The position numbers and the translations under genes were made by a program. The notes below the pieces were generated by a model. That model did no database searches, was not told where the DNA came from, and saw nothing but the letters and a program-made list of their open reading frames with translations. Source: Nocardiopsis trehalosi NBRC 14201 (GTDB lineage Bacteria; Actinomycetota; Actinomycetes; Streptosporangiales; Streptosporangiaceae). Taken from it: DNA of 64,000 bases. The stretch covers positions 1-64,000 of the forward strand of contig NZ_BCRK01000001.1 in NCBI RefSeq assembly GCF_001552555.1, written 5' to 3'. This document shows positions 15,116 through 23,700 of this stretch, in pieces. The stretch's first letter is position 1. Each line of letters starts with the position of its first letter.

Positions 15116-16597
15116 ATGACAGACACGCCGGACACGCCCGCACCGGGCGGCCCAGAGCACCGCTGGAGCGGGCGGCTCGTCCTCTGGGCGGCCGTCCTGA
15201 CCCTCGCCAACGTCCTGGCCGACGTGGCCATGGGCTCGCCGATGATGGTCCTGCCCCAGCTGATGGCGCACTTCGGCACCGACCAGGCGGCGTGGCTGAA
15301 CGCGAGCGCGATGCTGGCCGGGGCGATCTGGTCGCCGCTGCGCGCCAAGAGCTCCGACATCCTCGGCAAGCGCCGGGCCCTCGTCGCCACGCTGGTCCTG
15401 GCCTGCGCCGGGGCGCTGGTCTGCCTGGTCGCACCCAATGTGTGGATCTTCCTGGCGGGGCGCTTCCTCCAGGGCGCCGCCTTCGCGGCGGTCTTCCTCA
15501 CGGTGGCCCTGACACGCCAGATCTGCTCTCCGGGGGTGGCCATGGCCGTGGTCGGGCTGGTGACGTCCGGTTCCTCGATCGTCGGAATCGTCGAACCGTT
15601 CCTGATGGCGCCGGTCATCGAGGCGTTCGGCTACCGGAGCGTGTTCGCCGCGGCGGCGCTGCTCGCCGCGGCGGCCGCGGTCGGCGTGCGCGCCGTCATA
15701 CCGGAGTCGCCGGTCCGCGGCACCGGCCGGGTCGACGTGGTCGGCGCCCTGCTGCTCGGCGGCGGCCTCGGCGCGGTGCTCGCCTACGTCAGCCTCGGCG
15801 GAAGCCTCGGCTGGCAGTCCGAGGGCACCCTCGCCCTGCTGCTGGGTGGCGCCGCCGCGCTGGCCGCCTGGGTGGTGCTGGCGCTGCGGGTGGCCGAGCC
15901 CGTCATCGACCTGCGGGCCCTCACGCGCCCGATCCTGCTGACGCTGCTGGCACTGGTCCTGTCGGCGGGCTCGTTCCGGAGCATGCTCCAGCTGACGGGC
16001 GTCATCGCCCAGGTGCCGCCCGACCTGGGGCTCGGCTACGGGCTGGGCGAGGGGGAGGCCGTCGCGGTGCTGATGGCCGCTCCCAACCTCGGCATCGTCG
16101 TCGGCGGCATCTGCGCGGGATGGCTCGCGGGGCGGTTCGGGCCCGCGCCGCCCCTCCTCGGCGGCATCGCCCTCGGCGCGGTGGCGACCTTCGCGATGCT
16201 GGCGGGGGTGTCGGTGCTCCCGCTGGCCGTGGCCTGCGGCACCGTGATCGGCGTTGCCGCCGGCGCGATCGGCGCCTCCGGCTACAACCTGGCGACCGAC
16301 CTGGCGGCACCCGAGCGGCAGGGCACGATCGCCGGTGTGGTCTCGGTCGTGCTCGCGCTCGGCTCGGTCGTCGTCAACATCGCCGGGGGTGCGGTGCTCC
16401 AGGCGAGCCCCGCCTCCGGGGCCGCCGCCAACGGCGCCCCGGTCAGCTCGGCGGCCGGGGTGTACCTCTACGTCGGGATGGCGGGCGTGCTCTTCGCCCT
16501 CGCCGCCGTGCCCGCGCTCCTGCTGGTGCGCGGCCGCTCCGGCGCTCCCGCCGCGGCGACGGCGCCCACCGTGCCGGCCGGCGAGGCCGGGCGATAG
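15116..16597 (+). CDS. MFS drug-efflux transporter, DHA2-like (14 TM)
   Basis: A 493-residue membrane transporter with about 14 hydrophobic segments. The loop after TM2 carries SDILGKRRAL, a variant of MFS motif A, and motif C-like GSSIVGIVEP is in TM5. The DHA2 group exports drugs in exchange for protons. ATG 15116 follows TTGGAGGGACC. It is probably co-transcribed with the monooxygenase: one protein modifies and the other exports related compounds (inference). A hairpin follows the stop. Confidence 0.9.
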   Translation: MTDTPDTPAPGGPEHRWSGRLVLWAAVLTLANVLADVAMGSPMMVLPQLMAHFGTDQAAWLNASAMLAGAIWSPLRAKSSDILGKRRALVATLVLACAGALVCLVAPNVWIFLAGRFLQGAAFAAVFLTVALTRQICSPGVAMAVVGLVTSGSSIVGIVEPFLMAPVIEAFGYRSVFAAAALLAAAAAVGVRAVIPESPVRGTGRVDVVGALLLGGGLGAVLAYVSLGGSLGWQSEGTLALLLGGAAALAAWVVLALRVAEPVIDLRALTRPILLTLLALVLSAGSFRSMLQLTGVIAQVPPDLGLGYGLGEGEAVAVLMAAPNLGIVVGGICAGWLAGRFGPAPPLLGGIALGAVATFAMLAGVSVLPLAVACGTVIGVAAGAIGASGYNLATDLAAPERQGTIAGVVSVVLALGSVVVNIAGGAVLQASPASGAAANGAPVSSAAGVYLYVGMAGVLFALAAVPALLLVRGRSGAPAAATAPTVPAGEAGR

Positions 16598-16603
16598 CCC
16601 GAC

Positions 16604-16627
16604 GGCCGGGGCGGGGGCGCCCCGGCC
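16604..16627. terminator. Bidirectional hairpin terminator
   Basis: GGCCGGGGCG and CGCCCCGGCC form a perfect 10-bp stem with a GGGG loop between the convergent MFS and beta-lactamase genes. Confidence 0.6.
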
Positions 16628-16646
16628 GCGGGTCCGGCCCGGCGGG

Positions 16647-17561
16647 TCAGCCCATCGCCTCGACGACGACGGCGGCGGAGTCCGCGATGAGGGCGTCGTC
16701 GTGCTCGGCGTCCTCCTGGTCCCGGCTGGACATGACCGCCAGCAGGATGGGGTCGCCCTCCGGCGGCCAGAGCAGCGCGATGTCGTTGCGCGAGCCGTAC
16801 CCGCCGTTGCCGGTCTTGTCGCCGACCTTCCAGTCGTCGGGCACCCCGGCGCGGATGAGCGCGTCACCGGTGGTGTTGCGGACCAGCAGGTCGGTGATGA
16901 ACTCCCGCTCGTCCGCCGCGAGGGTCGCGCCGAGCGTGTACTCGCCGAGGCTGGTGGCCATCGCCCTCGGGGTGCTGGTGTCGCGGTCGTCGCCGGGCAC
17001 GGCCGAGCTGAGGTCGGGCTCGATGCGGTCGGAGTTGGTGACGTCGTCGCCGATCTCGCGCAGCGCCGCCTCGAAGCCCTCCGGGCCGCCCAGCTCCTCG
17101 AACAGCAGGTTGGCCGCCGTGTTGTCGCTGTAGCGCACGGCGGCGTCGCTCACCTCGCGCAGCGACATCCCGGTGTCGACGTGCTGCTCGGTGATCGGGG
17201 ACCAGTTGACGAGGTCCTCCTCGGTGAAGTGGACGACCTCCTCCAGGTCCTCCAGGGTCCGGTCCTGGAGCAGCGCCCCCACGGCCAGGACCTTGAACGT
17301 GGAGTTGAACGCGAACCGGTCGTCGGCGTTGAAGGCGATGGTCTCCTCGCTGCCGGTGTCGTAGGCGTAGACGCCCAGGCGGGCGTCGTACTCCTCCTCC
17401 AGCCGCTCGAACTCCGCGTCCGTCGGGGCCGGCGACGGCGCCGGGGACGCGGTGTCGGCCACGGGGGCGGCCGGCTCGGCGGCCGCCCCGCAGGCCGCGA
17501 GAGGGGTGATCAGCAGCGCGGCGGCGGCGATACCGGTGCGCCGGAACAGCAGGTCGGGCAT
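16647..17561 (-). CDS. bla: Class A beta-lactamase, lipoprotein form
   Basis: A 304-residue serine beta-lactamase with a lipobox (TPLAAC, Cys24), so it is anchored outside the membrane. The active-site motifs are S87-T-F-K90 (Ambler 70-73), S145-D-N (130-132), E181-P-D-L-S (166-170) and K249-T-G (234-236). Position 170, nearly always Asn, is Ser185 here. The mature part is unusually acidic (LEEEYDARLG, REVSDAAV, SSRDQEDAEHDD). The linker after the lipobox is Pro/Ala/Thr-rich. ATG 17561 is the only good start. No divergent BlaI/BlaR regulator is present; a MarR gene lies upstream on the same strand. Confidence 0.93.
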   Translation of the reverse strand: MPDLLFRRTGIAAAALLITPLAACGAAAEPAAPVADTASPAPSPAPTDAEFERLEEEYDARLGVYAYDTGSEETIAFNADDRFAFNSTFKVLAVGALLQDRTLEDLEEVVHFTEEDLVNWSPITEQHVDTGMSLREVSDAAVRYSDNTAANLLFEELGGPEGFEAALREIGDDVTNSDRIEPDLSSAVPGDDRDTSTPRAMATSLGEYTLGATLAADEREFITDLLVRNTTGDALIRAGVPDDWKVGDKTGNGGYGSRNDIALLWPPEGDPILLAVMSSRDQEDAEHDDALIADSAAVVVEAMG

Positions 17562-17835
17562 TGTGGAACGTCCTGTCCAATGGCGGAAAGGTGGTCGGGG
17601 CGGGGCCGCGGCCGGGCGGCCCCGGCCCTGCCGCGACCCCGCTGCCCAGCAGTCTCACCCGCCACCGCCATACCGTCGAAGACGGAAACGATCGCTTCGA
17701 TGCGATCCCGGCATACGGCCAGGCCGGACCGGTGTTCCGGCCGCCCCCGACGCGTCCGGGGACGGCGATCCGCGGACGCGCGGGCGGGTCGTTCCCGGTC
17801 GGGGCGCGGCGGGTTCGGGCGCGGTCGGACGGCGG

Positions 17836-18315
17836 TCACCGGGGGCCGGCGTCGTCGTCGCCGATGGCGTCGACGACGCGGCGGGCGATCTCGCGCAATT
17901 GGCGGCGCTGGGCCCGCGTGGTCGGGTCGACCAGCATCCGGCGCACCGCCGCGACGTGCCCCGGGGCGGTGGCGACGACCTTGTCCCAGCCGTCGGCGCC
18001 GAGCACGGCCAGGGTGTAGCGGCCGTCGGCGGGGTCGGGCGTGCGGTGGACCCACCCCTGCCGCTCCAGGCGCTTGACCGTGTGGGACAGCCGGGACAGG
18101 GAGCAGTCGGCGAACGCGGCGAGGTCGCTCATCCGCAGGGTGCGGTCGGGCGCCATCGACAGCCCGGCCAGGACCTGGTACTCGAAGTGGCTGATCCCCG
18201 CGTCGCGCTGCAGCTGGGCGTCCAGGGCGGCGGGCAGCCGCATCAGCAGGCTGACGAGCGTCAGCCAGGTCTCCTCGTCCTCCGCGTCCAGCCACCGGGT
18301 CCCGTCGGCGCTCAT
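17836..18315 (-). CDS. MarR-family transcriptional regulator
   Basis: A 159-residue winged-helix protein: ISHFEYQVLAGLS, the recognition helix FADCSLSRLSHTVKRLERQGWV, and the wing DGRYTLAVLG. The start at 18315 lies 6 bases after a -10-like TAACAT on the minus strand, so the mRNA is probably leaderless. A small dyad just upstream is a likely autoregulatory site. The beta-lactamase gene is 274 bases downstream on the same strand; a link is possible but not shown. Confidence 0.9.
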   Translation of the reverse strand: MSADGTRWLDAEDEETWLTLVSLLMRLPAALDAQLQRDAGISHFEYQVLAGLSMAPDRTLRMSDLAAFADCSLSRLSHTVKRLERQGWVHRTPDPADGRYTLAVLGADGWDKVVATAPGHVAAVRRMLVDPTTRAQRRQLREIARRVVDAIGDDDAGPR

Positions 18316-18329
18316 CCGGCCATGTTAAC

Positions 18330-18341
18330 TTGAACGGTCAA
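18330..18341. promoter_or_regulatory. Candidate MarR operator
   Basis: TTGA-ACGG-TCAA is a short dyad just upstream of the -10-like element of the MarR gene; its minus-strand half also reads as a -35 TTGACC. Confidence 0.4.
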
Positions 18342-18378
18342 TCGGCGAGGGTGCTCGCGCCCCGATGGCCGCGACCGG

Positions 18379-19125
18379 TCAGCCCCGCCGGTGGTGCGCC
18401 CCGGGGGTGCGGCCGAAGGCGCGGCGGAACACGTCGATGAACGCGCTCGTGGAGGACCAGCCGCAGCGGTGGGCGACCGCCGTCACCGTCGCCCCCTCGG
18501 CCAGCAGCCGCAGCGCGTGGTACAGGCGCAACTGCGTGCGCCACTGCGGGAACGTCATGCCGAACTCGGCGCGGAACAGCCGGCTCAGCGTCCGCTCGCC
18601 GACCCCCGCCCGCGCGCCGAGGGCCGCCAGGGTCCGGCCGTCGGCGGGGTCCTCGTGCAGCAGCGCGCACACCGCCGCCAGCCGGGGGTCGGCCGCCGCG
18701 GGCAGGTGGACCGCGCGCTCCGGCGACGCCCGGAGCCGGTCGAGCAGGACCGCGCGCAGCCGCCGCCGCTCGGGGCCGGTCCCGGCCGGGTCGCCGGTGT
18801 AGGCCAGGATCAGCTCGCGCAGCAGCGGGTCGACCGCGAGCACCGTGGGCGCGGTCAGGCCCAGCGGGTTGACCCACGCGGGCAGGCCCAGCAGGCGCAG
18901 GTCGGTGTCGCCGTGCGCGCGGTGCGCGTGCACGGTGCCCGCCGGGATCCAGATGGCGCGCGTGCCCGGGGCGAACCAGGTGCCGGCGTCGGTGGTGACG
19001 GCCAGCACGCCCGAACCCGCGTAGACGATCTGGTGGTCGTCGTGGCGGTGGGCGTCGATGCGCTCCCCCGCCGCCAGGACGCGGGTGTCGGTGGGCGCCT
19101 CGGGGGTGTGGCGGATGTCCGGCAT
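18379..19125 (-). CDS. AraC-family regulator with N-terminal cupin
   Basis: A 248-residue regulator. Residues 20-80 form a cupin-like sensor (AHRHDDHQIVYAGSGVLAV, WIPAGTVHAHRAHG) and residues 150-245 a double helix-turn-helix ending in SSTSAFIDVFRRAFGRTPGAHH. Divergent from the Fsr-like MFS gene with only 54 bases between, so it probably controls that pump. ATG 19125 is chosen; an in-frame GTG one codon upstream is also possible. Confidence 0.88.
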   Translation of the reverse strand: MPDIRHTPEAPTDTRVLAAGERIDAHRHDDHQIVYAGSGVLAVTTDAGTWFAPGTRAIWIPAGTVHAHRAHGDTDLRLLGLPAWVNPLGLTAPTVLAVDPLLRELILAYTGDPAGTGPERRRLRAVLLDRLRASPERAVHLPAAADPRLAAVCALLHEDPADGRTLAALGARAGVGERTLSRLFRAEFGMTFPQWRTQLRLYHALRLLAEGATVTAVAHRCGWSSTSAFIDVFRRAFGRTPGAHHRRG

Positions 19126-19179
19126 CACCTGGCACTTTATCGGAAGCGCGACACGTTGCGGCGCCGCCATGATCACGGG

Positions 19180-20343
19180 GTGACGACCGACCGCGCCTCC
19201 ACCCGCCGCACCGCGCCCATCGCCCTGCTCTCCATCGGCCACGCCTGCGTGGACGTGCACCAGGGCGCCGTCGCGGCCCTCGTCCCCTTCCTCGTGGCCG
19301 AACGGGAGTACACCTACGCCGCCGCGTCGGGTGTCGTCCTGGCCGCGTCGCTGCTCTCCTCGGTGGTGCAGCCGCTGTTCGGGGCGGCGACCGACCGGTG
19401 GCGGATGCCGTGGCTGCTGCCCGCCAGCACCGTCGTCGCCGGGCTGGGGATCGCCCTCAGCGGGGTCACCGGCTCCTACGCGCTGACGCTGGCCGCCGTC
19501 GCCCTCTCCGGTCTCGGCGTGGCCGCCTACCACCCCGAGGCGGCCCGGGTGGCGCGCGCGGCGAGCCGCGGCAGCCACACGGCCATGGGCTGGTTCTCCC
19601 TCGGCGGCAACCTCGGGTTCGCCGCCTCACCGCTGCTGGTGACCGGGGTCGCGGCGGTGGGCGGCCTGGACGCCTCGCCGCTGCTGGTGGTACCGGCGCT
19701 GCTCGGCGCGGTGTTCAGCGCCGCGGCCCTGCGCGCGGTCGCCGCCCGCACGCCCGCAGGCGGCGGGGGCGCCCCGGCCCCGGCCGGGCCCGACGACTGG
19801 CCGTCGTTCCTGCGGCTGTCCGGGGCGGTGGTGTGCCGGTCCATCGTGTTCGTCGGGCTGAGCGCCTTCGTCGCCCTCTACGCCACCCAGCGCACCGGCG
19901 GGGGCGAGGCCGCGGGGACCGCGGCGCTGTTCCTGCTCTACCTGGGCGGGGCGGTGGGCACGGTCGCGGGCGGCCGGCTGGCCACCCGCTTCGGGCGGCT
20001 GCCGGTGGTCCGCTGGTCCTACGCCCTGACCGTCCTGGCCGTCGCGGGGATCGTGTTCGTCCCCGGCCCGCTGCTGTACCTCTTCGTGGCGCTGACCTCG
20101 GCCGGGCTCTACGTCCCCTTCTCGCTGCACATCACCCTGGGCCAGGACTACCTGCCCGGCCGGGTCGGCACCGCCGGCGGCGTCACCCTCGGGCTGACGG
20201 TGAGCGTGGGCGGCGTGGCCGGGCCGTTCATCGGGGCCCTCGCCGACGCGGCGTCCCTGCAGACCGCCCTCGCCCCGCTGATCGCGCTGCCCGCCGTCGG
20301 CTGGCTCCTGCTGCGCCGCCTGCGCGAACCGGCCCCCGCCTGA
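19180..20343 (+). CDS. MFS transporter, fosmidomycin-resistance (Fsr) type
   Basis: A 387-residue, 12-segment transporter. The start LLSIGHACVDVHQGAVAALVPFL and the stretch GVAAYHPEAARVA are signature regions of the Fsr family (HxxxDxxxG and YHPE). Fsr pumps export fosmidomycin or related phosphonates, but close relatives carry other sugars or drugs. GTG 19180 has no clear ribosome site and may be leaderless. The divergent AraC regulator is the likely controller. Confidence 0.85.
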   Translation: MTTDRASTRRTAPIALLSIGHACVDVHQGAVAALVPFLVAEREYTYAAASGVVLAASLLSSVVQPLFGAATDRWRMPWLLPASTVVAGLGIALSGVTGSYALTLAAVALSGLGVAAYHPEAARVARAASRGSHTAMGWFSLGGNLGFAASPLLVTGVAAVGGLDASPLLVVPALLGAVFSAAALRAVAARTPAGGGGAPAPAGPDDWPSFLRLSGAVVCRSIVFVGLSAFVALYATQRTGGGEAAGTAALFLLYLGGAVGTVAGGRLATRFGRLPVVRWSYALTVLAVAGIVFVPGPLLYLFVALTSAGLYVPFSLHITLGQDYLPGRVGTAGGVTLGLTVSVGGVAGPFIGALADAASLQTALAPLIALPAVGWLLLRRLREPAPA

Positions 20344-20723
20344 CCGCGCCCCGCCGCACGCCGGGCGCGGGGATCGGCCCTACCGCCCCTCGCGCCCGGC
20401 CGCCCCACCGCGCCGCTCGCCGGAACGCGGCCCCGTGCTGACCCGCGCCCCGCCGCACGCCGACCGACCCGGCGGCCCGGTCGCCGGACCCCGGCTCGAC
20501 GGCGGTTCGGGCCGTGCTCGACCGGCGCTGGACCGCCCCGCGGCCGCCCCTTCCCCGGACACGGGCGTTCCTTTCGTTTTTGGACGTTTCCCACAACTGA
20601 AGCGGCCCAGCCTTCACGCAGTCCGACATGGCGCGCGCGCCCGCGAGACGGAAGGGTGGACCAGGGTCGGGGCCGCCGTGCCCCGGCCGCGCACATCGCC
20701 GTTCTCCAAGGGGGCTTGTTCGG
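20344..20723. other. Gene-free region upstream of the acyl-CoA carboxylase
   Basis: 380 bases without a convincing gene. A 19-base segment GCGCCCCGCCGCACGCCG with its TGACC prefix occurs twice (near 20341 and 20439). A relatively AT-rich patch (20569-20600) probably contains the carboxylase promoter, but no clear -35/-10 pair was found. Confidence 0.5.
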
Positions 20724-23700
20724 GTGTTCAGTCGTGTCGCCATCGTCAACCGGGGTGAGGCCGCGATGCGGCTCATCCACGCCGTACGCGGCCTCGCCGC
20801 GGAGACCGGGACACGGATCGAGACCGTCGCCCTGCACACCGACGTCGACCGCGCGGCCGCCTTCGTCCGCGAGGCCGACCTCGCCTACGACCTCGGTCCC
20901 GCGTCCGCGCGCCCCTACCTCGACCTCAAGGCGCTCGAGCGCGCCCTGGTCGCCAGCGGGGCCGACGCCGCCTGGGTCGGCTGGGGCTTCGTCGCCGAGG
21001 ACCCGGCCTTCGCCGAACTCTGCGAGACCCTCGGCATCACCTTCGTCGGCCCCAGCGCCGACGCCATGCGCCGGCTCGGCGACAAGATCGGCGCGAAGCT
21101 GATCGCCGAGGAGGTCGGCGTCCCGGTCGCGCCGTGGAGCCGCGGCTCCGTCGACACCCTCGACGCCGCCCTCGCCGCCGCGGCCGAGATCGGCTACCCG
21201 CTGATGCTGAAGGCCACCGCCGGCGGCGGCGGGCGCGGCATCCGCGTCGTCACCGACGAGGCCGAACTCGCCGACGCCTACGAGCGCACCAGCCAGGAGG
21301 CGGCGCGCGCCTTCGGCAGCGGCGTGGTGTTCCTGGAGCGCCTGGTCACCGGCGCCCGGCACGTCGAGGTGCAGGTGATCGCCGACGGCCAGGGCACCGC
21401 GTGGGCGCTCGGCGTCCGCGACTGCTCGGTGCAGCGGCGCAACCAGAAGGTCATCGAGGAGTCGGCGTCGCCGGTGCTCGACGCCGCGCAGACGGCCGAG
21501 CTCAAGGCGTCGGCGGAGCGGCTGGCCGTCGCCGTCGGCTACCGCGGCGCCGCCACCGTCGAGTTCCTCTACCACCCCGGCGACCGCATGTTCGCGTTCC
21601 TGGAGGTCAACACCCGGCTCCAGGTCGAGCACCCGATCACCGAGGCCACCACCGGGTTCGACCTGGTCCGCGCCCAGCTGCACGTGGCGTCGGGCGGCCG
21701 GCTCACCGGCACGCCGCCCGAGGAGCGCGGGCACGCCATCGAGGCCCGGCTCAACGCCGAGGACCCCGACCGCGACTTCGCGCCCTCCCCCGGCCGCATC
21801 GCCCGGCTGGACCTGCCCGTCGGCCCCGGCATCCGCGTCGACACCGGGGTCGCCGAGGGCGACACCATCCCCGCCGACTTCGACTCCATGATCGCCAAGA
21901 TCATCGCCTACGGCCGCGACCGCGACGAGGCGCTCGGCCGGCTGCGCCGCGCCATGGCGCAGACCGCCGTCATCATCGAGGGCGGCGCCACCAACAAGAG
22001 CTTCGTGCTCGACCTGCTCGACCGGCCCGAGGTCGTCGGCGCCACCGCCGACACCGGCTGGATCGACCGCGTCCGGCGCGAGGGCGGGCTGATCGGGCAC
22101 CGCCACTCCGCCGTCGCCCTGGCCGCCGCCGCCATCGAGGCGTACGAGGAGGAGGAGCGCGTCGAACGGCAGCGCCTGCTCTCCACGGCGTTCGGCGGCC
22201 GCCCCCAGGTGCGGCACGCCGGCGGCCGGCCGCTCGACCTCAAGCTGCGCGGCACCGGCTACCGGGTGCGCGTCGCCCGGGTCGGCGCCCACCGGTTCCG
22301 GGTCGGCATCGAGGCGGGCGGCGCGGTCCGCACCGCCGACGTCGAGCTCGACCGCTACGACCGCCACACCGGGCGCATCACCGTCAACGGCGCCCGCTAC
22401 CGGCTGCTCACCGGCACGCACGGCCCCGTCCACCTGGTGGAGGTCGACGGCGTCGCCCACCGGGTGAGCCGCGACGAGGGCGGCGTCGTCCGCTCGCCCA
22501 CCCCCGCGCTGGTCGTCGCCACCCCGCTGGAGGTCGGCGCGGAGGTCGAGGCCGGCGCACCGGTGCTGGTGCTGGAGAGCATGAAGATGGAGACGGTGCT
22601 GCGCGCGCCGTTCCGGGCGCGGCTCAAGGAGTGCTCCGTCTCCGTCGGCAGCCAGGTCGAGACCGGCGCCCCGCTGCTGCGGCTGGAGCCCCTCGGCGGC
22701 GACGACGCCGAGGAGGCCGGGGCGTCCCCGGCCGTCGAGCTGGACCTGCCCGCCACCGCCGAGGCGGCCCCGGCGCGGGAGCGGGCGCAGCGCGGCCGCG
22801 AGGACCTGCGCAGCCTCCTGCTGGGCTTCGACGTCGACCCGCACGACGAGCGCCGCGTCCTCGACGGCTACCTCGCCGCCCGCGCCGACGCGGCGGCCGA
22901 GGGCGCGCCGGTCCTGGCCGGGGAGCTGGACCTGGTCGAGGTGTTCGCCGACCTCGCCGAGCTGAGCCGCAACCGGCCCGCCGGCGACGACAGCGGCGGC
23001 GACACCCACGTGCACAGCGCCCGCGAGTACTTCCACGCCTACCTGCAGAGCCTCGACGTGGAACGGGCCGGGCTGCCCGAGCGCTTCCAGGCCAAGCTCG
23101 CCAAGGCCCTCGCGCACTACGGGGTCACCGACCTGGAGCGCACCCCCGAACTGGAGGCCGCGGTGTTCCGCGTCTTCCTGGCCCAGCAGCGGGCGACCGC
23201 CGACGCCGCGGCCGTCACGGCGCTGCTGCGCGCCTGGCTGCGCGAGCCGGCCCCCGACGAGACCCTGCGCGAACCCGCGGGGCTGGCCCTGGAGCGGCTG
23301 GTGGCCGCCACCCAGGTCCGCTTCCCCGCCGTCGCCGACCTCGCCCGGGGCGTGGTGTTCGCCTGGTTCGGCCGGCCGCTGCTGCGCCGCACCCGCGCCC
23401 GCGTCTACGCCGACGTCCGCCGGAACCTGCGCCACCTCGACGCCCACCCCGACGCCCCGGACCGCGCCGAGCGCATCGCCGAGATGGTGCGCAGCACCGA
23501 GCCGCTGGTGCGGCTGCTGGGCCGCCGGCTCCTCCGTCCCGACCTCGACAACACGGTCATGCTGGAGGTGCTGACCCGCCGCTACTACGGCAACAAGGGC
23601 CTCACCCGGGTCCGCACCAGCGAGGCCGCCGGCCGCGCGTTCGTCGTCGCCGAGCGCGCCGACTCCGCCGTGGCCTCCGCCGCCGTGCCCTTCGCGGCGC

